This document shows, in pieces, positions 8,788 through 17,985 of a stretch of DNA of 64,000 nucleotides. Location of the stretch: assembly GCF_009789535.1 (NCBI RefSeq), contig NZ_WSUT01000005.1, forward strand, positions 2,417,501-2,481,500, read 5' to 3'. The stretch comes from Sphingomonas carotinifaciens. GTDB taxonomy: Bacteria > Pseudomonadota > Alphaproteobacteria > Sphingomonadales > Sphingomonadaceae. The notes beneath the pieces are model-generated. The model made no database searches. It saw only the letters and a program-made list of their open reading frames with translations, and was not told the origin of the DNA. Both the position numbers and the translations under genes were made by a program. Position 1 is the first letter of the stretch. Every line of letters begins with the position of its first letter.

Positions 8788-10803
8788 ATGGGGGCTGCGC
8801 TGCACATCATTCATCTCGCACTCGGCGGCTGTTTGAAAGCACCGCCTGTGACGTTCGGCATCACCGCTGATACCGGTGGCCATATCGCCTATGTTCTGGA
8901 CGCTGCCGCCGCACAGGCACAGCGGCAATGCGTGGATGCGGTCAGCATCGTCACCCGCCTGTTCGATGATGCCGAACTCGGCACTGTGCATGCCCAGCGA
9001 TCGGAACGGCTTGGGCCCAAGCTCACGATCGAGCGGATCGCCACCGACGATCGCCGCTATCTCGAAAAGGAGGAGCTGGCCGGCGACCTTGCGGCGTTTA
9101 CGGAGGCATTCTGCCGGTATCTGGCCGCACTTCCCCGCCTGCCCGACGTGATCCACGCGCATTTCGCCGACGCCGCCGACGTCGCCCGCGCTGCCCAGAA
9201 GCGCTTCGGCATTCCCTTCGTCTATACCCCGCATGCGCTGGGCATCGACAAGCGCAGGCAGGGCTTTGCCGGCGATGCCCTGGAAGCGCGTATCGCGGCG
9301 GAGCGGAACGCGATCAGCCATGCCGATGCCATCATCGTGTCGACACGGGACGAAGCGGATCGGCAGATCGGCGGATACGGCATCACGGCAGCGGCGCGTG
9401 TGCATTGCCTGTCGCCGGGCGTGCCACATCGTGCTGCCACCAGCGGCGAGGAGACACTCGCCGATCATCTGGGCACGTGGTTCGACTATCCCGATCTGCC
9501 CATCCTGCTCGCGATCGCGAGGCCGGTCCGCAAGAAGAACCTTGCGGCGTTGCTGCGCGCCTATGCCGCCGATCCGGCGCTGCGATCCGCTGCCAACCTC
9601 GTGATCCTCGCCGGTCAGCACGACCATGCGACGGGTGAGGAACGCGCCGTGCTGGACGAGCTGGCGGCGCTGGCGGCGAATCCGCTGCTTCGCGGGAAAG
9701 TCGCGCTGCCTGCACGACACGGCGCGGCCGATGTCGCTGCACTCTACGCACGCGCGGGCCGGGGCGGCGTGTTCGTCAATCCCGCGCTGCATGAACCGTT
9801 CGGCTTGACCGTGATCGAGGCCGCTGCGGCGGGTGTCCCCGTGGTCGCTACCTGCAACGGTGGACCGGTGGAGATCGTCGCCGCGCTCGGCCACGGTCTG
9901 CTGGTCGATCCGCGCGACTATGCGGCGATCGCGGATGCCTGTCATACGCTCATCGGCGATGCGAACCGCCACGCCACGCTCGCCGCGTCGGCACTGGCGC
10001 GGGTCGATCGCTATAGCTGGGATCGTTATGCGGCTTCGTCGATCGCCGTCTATCGCACGGCGGGGCAGCCGCGGCTGCTGGCCTCCGATATTGACAACAC
10101 GTTGACCGGCTGTGTGGAAAGCGCGCGCGCCTTTGCCGACTGGGCAAGCGTTCGCGACATCCCGTTCATCGTGGCGACCGGGCGCTCGTTCCATGATGCG
10201 CGCACTGTACTTGGCGCATGGAACCTGCCTCAGCCGGATGCCTATATCGTCGATGTCGGCACGCGGATCATGCGGCGGGATGACGACGGGAACTGGCGCG
10301 CGTGCCCTGATTACGCCGCACTGCTCGACCGGGACTGGGACCGCGATGCAGCGGTGAAGGCGCTGGCGCCGCTTTCGCTGACCGCGCAACCGCATGCGGT
10401 GCAGACCCGGCACAAGATCAGCTTCTTTGGCGACGAGGCCACGGTCGCCACCATTCGCCATGCGCTGGCCGATGCAGGAGTGGCCGCGCGCGTCATCTTT
10501 TCGCATGGCCACCTGATCGATGTGCTGGCACCGGCCGGCGGCAAGGCCGCTGCCATTGCCGCCTATGCCGGTCGAATGGGACTGCCCCTGTCGGCGTGTC
10601 TCGCTGCGGGCGACAGCGGAAACGATGCTGATATGCTGGCGGCGTGCGGCCATGCCATCGTCGTTGCCAACGCCGACACCGATCTCGACCATCTGGAACC
10701 GAGACCGGGATTGTACCGGACTGCGGCACCTCATGCCGCCGGCGTATTGGAGGGGCTGGCGCTGCATGGACTGGCGTCCGCACCGCTGCAGGTGGCGGCA
10801 TGA
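8788..10803 (+). CDS. Sucrose-phosphate-synthase-like glycosyltransferase fused to a HAD phosphatase
   Basis: This 671-residue protein joins a GT-B glycosyltransferase (about 1-420) to a HAD-IIB phosphatase (about 430-660). The first part resembles sucrose-phosphate synthase: ADTGGHIAYVLDAA near the N-terminus and HEPFGLTVIEAAAAGVPVV with the nucleotide-sugar E-x7-E pair (E336, E344). The second part has HAD motifs DIDNT (434-438), VATGRS, the RHKISFF lysine and GDSGND (608-613), as in sucrose-phosphate phosphatase. The plain reading is synthesis of a phosphorylated disaccharide followed by dephosphorylation in one chain. It heads five more glycan genes, each joined by a 4-bp overlap, so the product may feed a surface glycan rather than free sucrose. 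No clear ribosome site precedes the ATG. Sugar specificity is not readable. Confidence 0.85.
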   Translation: MGAALHIIHLALGGCLKAPPVTFGITADTGGHIAYVLDAAAAQAQRQCVDAVSIVTRLFDDAELGTVHAQRSERLGPKLTIERIATDDRRYLEKEELAGDLAAFTEAFCRYLAALPRLPDVIHAHFADAADVARAAQKRFGIPFVYTPHALGIDKRRQGFAGDALEARIAAERNAISHADAIIVSTRDEADRQIGGYGITAAARVHCLSPGVPHRAATSGEETLADHLGTWFDYPDLPILLAIARPVRKKNLAALLRAYAADPALRSAANLVILAGQHDHATGEERAVLDELAALAANPLLRGKVALPARHGAADVAALYARAGRGGVFVNPALHEPFGLTVIEAAAAGVPVVATCNGGPVEIVAALGHGLLVDPRDYAAIADACHTLIGDANRHATLAASALARVDRYSWDRYAASSIAVYRTAGQPRLLASDIDNTLTGCVESARAFADWASVRDIPFIVATGRSFHDARTVLGAWNLPQPDAYIVDVGTRIMRRDDDGNWRACPDYAALLDRDWDRDAAVKALAPLSLTAQPHAVQTRHKISFFGDEATVATIRHALADAGVAARVIFSHGHLIDVLAPAGGKAAAIAAYAGRMGLPLSACLAAGDSGNDADMLAACGHAIVVANADTDLDHLEPRPGLYRTAAPHAAGVLEGLALHGLASAPLQVAA

Positions 10804-11951
10804 CCCGCCCCTTCGGCTATTTCGTCCACCATCAGGGCCGCGGCCACGCCGAACGCTGCGCCGCCATCGCCCGCGCCCTGCCGCCCGGACGCCCCCTCAC
10901 CATCTTCTGCGCACGCGACGACATCTTCCCGTCGCTGCCGGATCATGTTGAACGCATTCGCATTCCCTCGCTCTTCGAGGTAACGGGTGCGGAAGCGGGA
11001 ACGATGGATTGGGTGCCGACGCCCGATACGCTGCACTGCGCGCCCTTGGGCTGGCCCGGCATACGGCGCGCGATGGCGACGATCACCGCGTGGTTCGACC
11101 ATGCCGACCCTGCGCTCATGATCTGCGACGTGTCTGCCGAAATCGCGCAACTGGCCCGCATCTGTTCGGTGCCGCACGTCAAGATCCTCCAGCATGGCGA
11201 ACGTGGCGATCCCGGTCACCGCGCGGCCTATGACGGTGCTGCCGGACTGCTCGCGCCCTTTCATGCCGATCTTGCGCAGAGCGATTGGGATGCCGGAATG
11301 CGCGCCCGTACCTGCTTTGCCGGCGGCCTTGGCGTGGACACCCGCGTTCCCGAGCGCGAAGTGGCTCGCCAGCGCGTTGGCATCGCACCGGGCGAGGAAA
11401 TGATCCTCGTGGTCGCGGGCGGCGGCGGCGGCGGTTTCGCGCAGGCGCCGCTTGGTGTCGGCGCCCGCACCCGCCCGAACGCGCGCTGGATCACCATCGG
11501 CCCGGTGCAGCGCGACTGGCACGCGACCGAACCCGCCAATATCGAACATCGCGGCTGGGTGGATGATGCGGCGGATCATATCGCCGCCGCTGACATCGTC
11601 ATCGCCTCGACGGGCAACACCACCTGTCAGCAGATTTTGGCCGCCGGCCGCCCCTGGCTGGCGGTGCCCGAATGGCGCTATTTCGACGAACAGCATTGCA
11701 AGGCCGACGCGCTCGCCCGCGCCGGGGTCGCCACCGTCCGCCCCCATCTGCCATCCTCGGCCAGCGGGTGGAGCCAGGCGCTGGCCGACACGCTGGCTGC
11801 CCATGACCCTCACCGGCAACGCAGCATGATCGACGATGCACCTGCCGAGGCGACCGCCCGCTGGCTGGAGGCGCTTGCCGACCGGCTTTGGACGCCCTGT
11901 TCCACCCCCGCCCCTTCCCACCCCATGCCGAACGAGCAACCATCCGCATGA
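10800..11951 (+). CDS. MurG/GT28-like glycosyltransferase
   Basis: The 383-residue product starts FGYFVHHQGRGHAERC, a GxGH-type acceptor-side loop like that of MurG and related GT-B enzymes. In the C-terminal half ILVVAGGGGGGFAQ and ADIVIASTGNTTCQQILAAG correspond to the nucleotide-sugar-binding half of the GT28 C-terminal domain. No membrane segment is evident, so it probably works at the cytoplasmic face. Its ATG overlaps the previous stop as ATGA, which fixes the start although the frame extends further upstream. The position suggests it adds a sugar to the same glycan as its neighbours; donor and acceptor are unknown. Confidence 0.78.
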   Translation: MTRPFGYFVHHQGRGHAERCAAIARALPPGRPLTIFCARDDIFPSLPDHVERIRIPSLFEVTGAEAGTMDWVPTPDTLHCAPLGWPGIRRAMATITAWFDHADPALMICDVSAEIAQLARICSVPHVKILQHGERGDPGHRAAYDGAAGLLAPFHADLAQSDWDAGMRARTCFAGGLGVDTRVPEREVARQRVGIAPGEEMILVVAGGGGGGFAQAPLGVGARTRPNARWITIGPVQRDWHATEPANIEHRGWVDDAADHIAAADIVIASTGNTTCQQILAAGRPWLAVPEWRYFDEQHCKADALARAGVATVRPHLPSSASGWSQALADTLAAHDPHRQRSMIDDAPAEATARWLEALADRLWTPCSTPAPSHPMPNEQPSA

Positions 11952-12853
11952 CCCAGATTTCCGTCGTCACCTTGGCCAAGGGCCGCCCCGACCACCTCGT
12001 CAACCTCGTCCACGGCCTGTCTCGGCAGACGCAGCAGCCCACCGAACTGATCGTCGCGGTGATGCAGGATGCGCTCTATGTGCTGCCCGACGCGCCCTTC
12101 CCCATTCGTCAGATGCAGATCGTCGGCGACGCGCTGCCCCTGGCCGAAGCGCGCAACGCCGCGGCGCGCGCCGCCATCGGCGAGATGATCGTCTTTCTCG
12201 ACATGGACTGCATCCCTACGCCGACGCTGGTCGCGGATTATGCCGGGTTCCTGGCGGACTATGACGGGCTGTTGATGGGCGAGGTCATGTATCTGCCGGG
12301 CGGCGCCACGGCCGGCGACTGGTCCTTCGACCGTTTTGCCGAGGTCGCGGTGAAGCATTCCGACCGGCGCGGTCCCCCGCCCCGCGGGATCGAGCGGTGC
12401 GAGGATTATCGCTGCTTCTGGTCGCTCAACTTCGCGATGCGGCGCGACACCTTTCTCGGCGTCGGCGGGTTCGACGAACGCTATGCCGGCTATGGCGGCG
12501 AGGATACCGATTTCGGCAAGACGCTGGATCAGGCGGGTGTGCCGATCGCCTGGGTGAAGGGCGCGCTGGCGTATCACCAATATCACCCGCATCACATGCC
12601 GCCCGTCCACCATCTGGACAGCGTGGTACGCAATGCGCAACTCTTTGAGGAGAAATGGGGCTATCGCACCATGGGCCACTGGCTGCACGCCTTTGGCCTG
12701 ATGGGCCTGATCGACCATGCGCCGGGCCGGCCGATCCGCATCCTGCGCCGCCCCGATGCCGAGGATCTGGCCTTGACCGGGCAGCAGAGTCATCAGCCCT
12801 ATGCCAACACCGCCACCGTCATTCGCCTGCTGGAAGCGCGCGTCGCGGCATGA
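11948..12853 (+). CDS. Family 2 glycosyltransferase (GT-A)
   Basis: The 301-residue protein begins with the GT2 signature ISVVTLAKGRPDHLVNL and carries the metal-binding acidic triad in MIVFLDMDCIPTPT. GGFDERYAGYGGEDTDFG is the usual GT2 acceptor/base region. A histidine-rich stretch (YHQYHPHHM) follows and could bind a metal. The start is the ATG of an ATGA overlap with the preceding gene; the frame extends upstream of it but only as out-of-frame read-through of that gene. It is a cytosolic, nucleotide-sugar-dependent transferase acting on the same unidentified glycan. Confidence 0.85.
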   Translation: MTQISVVTLAKGRPDHLVNLVHGLSRQTQQPTELIVAVMQDALYVLPDAPFPIRQMQIVGDALPLAEARNAAARAAIGEMIVFLDMDCIPTPTLVADYAGFLADYDGLLMGEVMYLPGGATAGDWSFDRFAEVAVKHSDRRGPPPRGIERCEDYRCFWSLNFAMRRDTFLGVGGFDERYAGYGGEDTDFGKTLDQAGVPIAWVKGALAYHQYHPHHMPPVHHLDSVVRNAQLFEEKWGYRTMGHWLHAFGLMGLIDHAPGRPIRILRRPDAEDLALTGQQSHQPYANTATVIRLLEARVAA

Positions 12854-13923
12854 GGATCGCGGTCCTCGGCCATGTCCGCCAGCGCATCGCGCAACCCTTC
12901 GCCGGGGGCATGGAGTCGCATTGCTGGCATCTGGCGGCGGGGCTTCAGGCGCGCGGCCATGATGTCGTGCTGTTCGCGTCCGGCGACAGCGATCCCCGCT
13001 TCACCATCGATCCCGTCCTGCCGACCCATTACGAGGCGACCTTCCCTTGGGCGGAGCATCGCGGCTCTGCACCGCTGATCGCGCATCTCGACGGCGGCTA
13101 TGACGCAGCATGCGACCGGATCGCGGCCGGTGGGTTCGACGTGGTGCACAATAACAGCCTGCACCGCTTCCCGATCGAGCCGGGTCGCACGGCCACGGTG
13201 CCGACCGTGACCTCGCTCCACGTTCCGCCCTATGACGCGCTGCATTGGTTCGTCCGGGCCAGTGCAGTGCCGACCCACCGGTTGACCGTGACCTCCGCCC
13301 GGCAACTTACCGCATGGTGGCCGGAGGGGGCGCCGCCCGAGGCATCCGTGCTGCACAATGGCATCGACCCCGCCCTGTGGCCGTTCGTCGCCCAAGGAGA
13401 CGGCAGCGCCGCATGGTGCGGGCGGATCACCCCGAACAAGGGCCCGCATCTGGCCGCGCAGGCAGCGCGGATCGCGGGCGTGCCGCTCACCCTGTTCGGC
13501 CCGGTCGAGGACCCCGACTATTGGCATGCCGAGGTAGAGCCGCTGCTCGGCGGCGACATCCGCTATGGCGGGCATCTGGGCGGCGCGGCGCTCGCCGCTG
13601 CGATCGGCCAAGCCTCCGTCTTCGTCTTCACGCCCTGCTGGGACGAGCCTTTCGGACTGGTCGCCGTCGAGGCGATGGCATGCGGCCTGCCGGTTGCCGC
13701 ATTGGACATGGGCGCCGCGCGCGAGATCGTCGGGGAGGCCGGATGCTTCGCCACCGCCGGCGACGTTCCCGGACTGGCGGACGCGATCCTCACGGCCATG
13801 GCCCTGCCGCGAGACGTCGCCCGCAAGCGCGTGGAGCGATCCTTCACCCACGACCTCTGGCTCGACCGCTGCGAGGCCTTGTACCGCGACGTGGCCACCG
13901 CGCGGACGCCGCTCGCCGCATGA
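12850..13923 (+). CDS. Family 4 glycosyltransferase (GT-B)
   Basis: The 357-residue product is a GT4-type retaining transferase. The N-terminal domain has RQRIAQPFAGGMESHCWHLA, as in trehalose-synthase/WcaL-like GT4 enzymes. The C-terminal domain has WCGRITPNKGPHLAAQAA and the E-x7-E motif in DEPFGLVAVEAMACGLPV. The start is again the ATG of an ATGA overlap. Given its place between a GT2 and a pyruvyl transferase, it presumably builds part of a pyruvylated oligosaccharide. Sugar specificity is not determinable from the sequence. Confidence 0.87.
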   Translation: MRIAVLGHVRQRIAQPFAGGMESHCWHLAAGLQARGHDVVLFASGDSDPRFTIDPVLPTHYEATFPWAEHRGSAPLIAHLDGGYDAACDRIAAGGFDVVHNNSLHRFPIEPGRTATVPTVTSLHVPPYDALHWFVRASAVPTHRLTVTSARQLTAWWPEGAPPEASVLHNGIDPALWPFVAQGDGSAAWCGRITPNKGPHLAAQAARIAGVPLTLFGPVEDPDYWHAEVEPLLGGDIRYGGHLGGAALAAAIGQASVFVFTPCWDEPFGLVAVEAMACGLPVAALDMGAAREIVGEAGCFATAGDVPGLADAILTAMALPRDVARKRVERSFTHDLWLDRCEALYRDVATARTPLAA

Positions 13924-14822
13924 CGACGGCGAACGCTATCCAGCAGGCCCTCGACCAGCTGTATCGTACCCATGTCGGGCCCGGCGACCCCTATGCCCTG
14001 GTCGACTTTCCGGACCACGCCAATGTCGGCGACAGCGCGATCTGGCTCGGCGAAATCGCGATGCTGCGCGGGGTAACCGGGCGCGAGCCCGCCTATGTCT
14101 CCACATGGCATGATTTCGATGCCGAGGCTTTTCGCCGCGCCTGTCCGACGGGGACGCTGTTCCTCCATGGCGGTGGCAATCTCGGCGATATCTGGCCGCA
14201 CCATCAGCAGTTTCGCGAGCATATCTTGGCGACGGTCCATGACCGCGCGGTGGTGCAGCTGCCGCAGTCCATCCACTTCCGGAACCCCGACGGCGTGGCG
14301 CGCTTCGCCGGCCTCGCCATCGAACATCCGGATTTCACGCTCTACGTCCGCGACCGGCCGAGCCTCGATTTCGCAAACGCGCACCTGTCCTGCCCCACGC
14401 ATCTCGCGCCCGATTCCGCCTTCGCGCTGGGCCACCAGCCGCGCGCACCCGCAGATTGCGACGTCCTGATGCTGCTGCGCACCGACGACGAGCGGCGCGA
14501 TCATGCCACGATACCGTCCGCCGGCAACACCATGGTCGATTGGCTGGAGGACGATCCCGACCTGCCCCGCGCCTTTACGTCGCAGGCCAAGGCACGCGTC
14601 GACCGCGGTCTGCGCCTGCTGTCGCGTGGGCGCGTCATCGTGACCGATCGGCTGCACGGCCATATTCTGGCCGACCTGCTCGGCATTCCCCACGTCGTGC
14701 TCGACAACGACTATGGCAAGATCGCCGCCTATCTGGCGGCATGGGCGGGGTCGGAACGGGTGCCGGCGATCCGCGCCACGACCATGGCGGAGGCGGAGCG
14801 CGCGGCCGCGCAATTGGCATGA
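13920..14822 (+). CDS. Polysaccharide pyruvyl transferase family protein
   Basis: The 300-residue protein matches the polysaccharide pyruvyl transferase family (CsaB/ExoV/WcaK relatives), which put a ketal-linked pyruvate from phosphoenolpyruvate onto a sugar. Recognisable parts are DFPDHANVGDSAIWLGE near the N-terminus, TLFLHGGGNLGDIWP, VVQLPQSIHF, and the C-terminal VTDRLHGHILADLLGIPHVV. It starts with the ATG of an ATGA overlap. A pyruvyl cap adds negative charge to a capsule, S-layer anchor or exopolysaccharide, so this gene is the best pointer that the operon makes a surface glycan. Confidence 0.87.
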   Translation: MTTANAIQQALDQLYRTHVGPGDPYALVDFPDHANVGDSAIWLGEIAMLRGVTGREPAYVSTWHDFDAEAFRRACPTGTLFLHGGGNLGDIWPHHQQFREHILATVHDRAVVQLPQSIHFRNPDGVARFAGLAIEHPDFTLYVRDRPSLDFANAHLSCPTHLAPDSAFALGHQPRAPADCDVLMLLRTDDERRDHATIPSAGNTMVDWLEDDPDLPRAFTSQAKARVDRGLRLLSRGRVIVTDRLHGHILADLLGIPHVVLDNDYGKIAAYLAAWAGSERVPAIRATTMAEAERAAAQLA

Positions 14823-15733
14823 TCGAAATCTCACTGCTGATCTGCACCCGCAACCGCAGCACCTCGCTCGGCACGACGTTGGCGTCGGTCGCCCATGCGG
14901 TTGCGCAGGCACCCGATACGGCCGTCGAGGTGATCCTGGTCGACAATGGATCGAGCGACGATACACCCGACGTGCTGGCCAGCTGGTGCGCGGCACAGGC
15001 CTTCCCCGTCCGGCTGGTCCGGGAGGATCGCCCCGGCCTCGCCGCCGCGCGCAATGCCGGACTGGCCGTGGTGCGGGGGCGGATCATCGCGATGACCGAC
15101 GACGATTGCGTCCTGCACGCCGACTATTTCCCCGCGCTCGTCCGCGCCTTCGATGAAGCGCCCGGCCCGGCGGTGATCGGCGGGCGCATCCTGCTCGGCG
15201 ATCCACGCGACCTGATGGTCACGGTGAAGCTGGAGGATCATCCGATGGTCGCCGACCCCCGCGGCTTTCCCGGCGGTTTCGTCATGGGCGCCAATCTGGC
15301 GTTCGGCGCGGACGTGCTGGCGCTGGTCGGACCGTTCGACGAACGTTTCGGCGCCGGCGCGCCCTTTGTCGCGGCGGAGGATACCGATTTCCTGTTCCGC
15401 GCCACCGGGCTGGGCATTCCCCTGCGCTACGATCCGCGCATGACGGTCGATCATCATCACGGCCGCCGCGACACGCGCGAGGAACGGCAATTGCTGACCG
15501 GCTACAGCTTCGGCGACGGCGCGCTCTATGCCAAGCATCTGTTCCGCGATGGCCGGGTGCTGCGTGCGATCATGCGCGACGTCGGCGACCTGCGCCGCGA
15601 CCTGCGCGATCCGGTAAGGACGCATGCCGGCATCCGCCGCTTCTACGGCTTCCGCCTGTTCCACAAGGCGCGCGGCCTGTGCGCCTATTGGCGCCGGTCA
15701 GGCGTCACCAGGCCAGGGCCAGCGACAACGTAG
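14819..15733 (+). CDS. Family 2 glycosyltransferase (GT-A), last gene of the glycan operon
   Basis: The 304-residue product opens ISLLICTRNRSTSLG, has the acidic motif IIAMTDDDCVLHADYF, and carries PFVAAEDTDFLFRA as the acceptor region. It is most like GT2 enzymes acting on cell-surface oligosaccharides. The C-terminal portion is basic (IRRFYGFRLFHKARGLCAYWRR), which could attach it to the inner leaflet. It begins with the fifth consecutive ATGA overlap of the operon. Its last 29 bases overlap the 3' end of the convergent outer-membrane protein gene. Confidence 0.87.
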   Translation: MIEISLLICTRNRSTSLGTTLASVAHAVAQAPDTAVEVILVDNGSSDDTPDVLASWCAAQAFPVRLVREDRPGLAAARNAGLAVVRGRIIAMTDDDCVLHADYFPALVRAFDEAPGPAVIGGRILLGDPRDLMVTVKLEDHPMVADPRGFPGGFVMGANLAFGADVLALVGPFDERFGAGAPFVAAEDTDFLFRATGLGIPLRYDPRMTVDHHHGRRDTREERQLLTGYSFGDGALYAKHLFRDGRVLRAIMRDVGDLRRDLRDPVRTHAGIRRFYGFRLFHKARGLCAYWRRSGVTRPGPATT

Positions 15734-16604
15734 CATGGGGCACCAGGGTCGCGGTGGTGCCCGCCGGCGCATCCAGCCGGCGCAGGCGATCGTCGCGGAC
15801 CAGTGCCAGTATTTCGGCCTGTACCGTCGCCTTGGCCCCGCCGATCCGCACCGGCTGCGCCAGCGACAGGCCGCCGCTGGCATAGGCGCGGTCGCCACTG
15901 TCGGCGGCATAGAAGCCGTGCCAGCCGACGCCGCCCATGACAGGCACGGCCAGCGTCGGCCCATCCTCCCGCTCCGTCAGCGCAAAGGACGGCGCGATCC
16001 CGCCGATCGTGTAGAAGCCGCCCTGCCCCCGCGTTCGCCGCGTCACCGCGAAACGCGGCTTCAGCCAGCCGACCGCATCGTCGCCGGTGTAGAGAAAGGT
16101 CGCACTCGCCTCATGCGTGGTCGATGCGATGCCGTTAGGACTGGCCTTGATTGCATAGGCGAGCGCAGCCGTCAGCCCCGCGGCGGGACGCCATGCCAGG
16201 CTGACGATCGAATTGCTCTCATACCATGCGCGCGGCGACGCCCGTTCATCCGCCCGCGGCGCATGGAAGCCGTTGGAGCTTTGCCCGACCAGAAACAGCG
16301 CGCCCGCATCGCCCTGCCCCCGCCGCAGGACCAGCGCGCCACCGATCGACAGATGCACCGGCACCCGGTCCAACCCGGCGTCGTCATCGTCATAGGCTCC
16401 GCGCGCATAATCGCCATTGCGCACATCGAACGAGATGACGGGATGAGCGGTGCCTTCCCGAACATCGATTTCGGACAGCGTCGCATCCTCGGTATCCACG
16501 AACGGGATCGTCTGTGCAGCCGCCGGTGCGGCGGCCAGACACGCCGCCGCTACCGGGATCGTCACCCTGCAAGCTGGGGTCACGCGGTCCGGCGAACCAG
16601 CCAT
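15705..16604 (-). CDS. Secreted beta-barrel-like outer-membrane protein, family unknown
   Basis: The frame encodes 299 residues with a hydrophobic leader ending AAAPAAAQ. The mature part has alternating short hydrophobic stretches, many glycines and aromatic girdles (SNSIVSLAWRPAAGLTAALAYA, split over two strands) and ends HATLSLALAW, so an outer-membrane barrel is likely. It is not a TonB receptor: it is too short and has no plug. The ATG at 16604 overlaps the upstream sorbosone-dehydrogenase-like gene by 25 bases. A GTG at 16583 would give the GTGA overlap seen elsewhere here and a neater signal peptide, and may be the true start. It is co-directional with the dehydrogenase gene, so the pair may share function, for instance passage of its substrate. 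Confidence 0.65.
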   Translation of the reverse strand: MAGSPDRVTPACRVTIPVAAACLAAAPAAAQTIPFVDTEDATLSEIDVREGTAHPVISFDVRNGDYARGAYDDDDAGLDRVPVHLSIGGALVLRRGQGDAGALFLVGQSSNGFHAPRADERASPRAWYESNSIVSLAWRPAAGLTAALAYAIKASPNGIASTTHEASATFLYTGDDAVGWLKPRFAVTRRTRGQGGFYTIGGIAPSFALTEREDGPTLAVPVMGGVGWHGFYAADSGDRAYASGGLSLAQPVRIGGAKATVQAEILALVRDDRLRRLDAPAGTTATLVPHATLSLALAW

Positions 16605-17854
16605 ACCGTGTCGCCGGCATCGTCGATGACGAACACCGCGCCGTCGTCGCGCGTCTGGATGCTCACCGGCCGGCCATAGACGTCACCCTTTTTCGCATCG
16701 GCGACGAAGCCGGTTAGGAACGGTTGCGGCTCACCGGTCGGGCGTCCCGCGGCAAACGGCACGGCCAGCACGTCATAGCCGCTGAAGCTCGACCGGTTCC
16801 ACGATCCATGCCGCGCGACGAAGGCCATCGGCGACCCCGCCCCCTTCGAAAAGGCAAGGCCGAGTGCGGCGCTATGCGGCCCGACCGCGACATCGGGCAT
16901 CAGCGTCGTCGCCAGCAGATCGCGCCGCTCATTGGCGTGGCGCGGGTCCTGCTTTCCATAATAGCTGTAGGGCCAGCCATAGAAGCCACCCTCACGAACG
17001 CCGACCAGATAATCCGGAGCGATGTCGTCGCCGATCTCGTCCCGCTCGTTCACCGCGGTCCACAGCGTCGAGGACGCCGGCGCCCACGCCATGCCGACGG
17101 GGTTGCGCAGGCCCGAAGCATAAAGCCGCTCGCGTCCCGTCGCCAGGTCGATCGCCAGGATGGCGGCGCGACGCTTCTCCTCGTCCATGCCATATTCACC
17201 GACATTGGAGGCCGATCCGACCGATACGTAGAGCGTGCGCGCGTCCGGGCTGAGCAACAGGTTGCGCGTCCAGTGATTGTTATACCCGCCCGCCGGCAGC
17301 GACACGATCGTGCGCGGCGCGGCGGTGATCCGCGTCTGCCCCGGCTGATAGGGGAAGCTGATCACCCCGTCCGTATTGGCGACATAGAGCCGTCCATTGG
17401 CATATTGCATGCCGAACGGCTGGTTCAGCCCTTCGCGCAACACGAAGCGTTCCTCCGCCACACCGTCGCGGTTCGCATCACGCAACAGGGTGATGCGATT
17501 GGCGCTGAAGCCGGTCGTCTTCGACAGCGCCTGACCGCGTTGCACTTCGGGATCGGCGTCCAGCTTCGGCTTGGTGCGGGCCTCGGCCACCAGAACGTCG
17601 CCATTGGGCAGCAGCAGCGCCTGGCGCGGATAATCCAGTCCGCCCGCGAATTTCACCACCTCGAACCCAAGCGGTGCAACCGGCTTGCGTCCGTCCGGCC
17701 AGCCGATCGTGCGTGGATGATTGACCACCGACTCCGTCGCATAGGGTTCCGGCTGATCCTTCAGGCCGATCACGCGCTGCGCCTGCTGGGCATGAGCGGT
17801 GCCGGCGATCAGCGTCGTGGCGAGGATGCAGCGGGCGATGGTGTTTCTGGTCAT
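16580..17854 (-). CDS. PQQ-dependent sugar (L-sorbosone/aldose) dehydrogenase family protein, periplasmic
   Basis: The 424-residue product has a signal peptide (1-22, ending AHAQ) and a six-bladed propeller like GSDH/sorbosone dehydrogenases. Landmarks are GGLDYPRQALLLPNGDVLVA, EGLNQPFGMQYANGRLYVAN, YNNHWTRNLLLSPDARTLYV, LRNPVGMAWAP and the tryptophan-rich GGFYGWPYSYYG. Family members oxidise aldoses or sorbosone in the periplasm with PQQ and pass electrons to the respiratory chain. No PQQ-biosynthesis gene is in the window. The ATG at 17854 starts the signal peptide; an in-frame extension upstream is not credible. It is divergent from the ClC channel and runs into the outer-membrane protein gene. 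Confidence 0.85.
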   Translation of the reverse strand: MTRNTIARCILATTLIAGTAHAQQAQRVIGLKDQPEPYATESVVNHPRTIGWPDGRKPVAPLGFEVVKFAGGLDYPRQALLLPNGDVLVAEARTKPKLDADPEVQRGQALSKTTGFSANRITLLRDANRDGVAEERFVLREGLNQPFGMQYANGRLYVANTDGVISFPYQPGQTRITAAPRTIVSLPAGGYNNHWTRNLLLSPDARTLYVSVGSASNVGEYGMDEEKRRAAILAIDLATGRERLYASGLRNPVGMAWAPASSTLWTAVNERDEIGDDIAPDYLVGVREGGFYGWPYSYYGKQDPRHANERRDLLATTLMPDVAVGPHSAALGLAFSKGAGSPMAFVARHGSWNRSSFSGYDVLAVPFAAGRPTGEPQPFLTGFVADAKKGDVYGRPVSIQTRDDGAVFVIDDAGDTVWLVRRTA

Positions 17855-17985
17855 GACGGCTCCCGATTGTATCGCCACAAAACCGCCCGAGACGGCCTTA
17901 TATCCCTTGCGAACCGGGATCGTCCGATTGCGCGCATACGGCCATGCTGGGATGACGCCGGGTCGATCCCGGTTTAGAAGACGCC

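Noticed and set aside
8770..10767. Reverse frame of 665 codons opposite the sucrose-phosphate-synthase-like gene
   Set aside because: Antisense shadow of a gene with clear GT and HAD motifs.
17855..17985. Riboswitch in the gap before the ClC gene
   Set aside because: No conserved fluoride or other riboswitch core was visible in the short divergent region.
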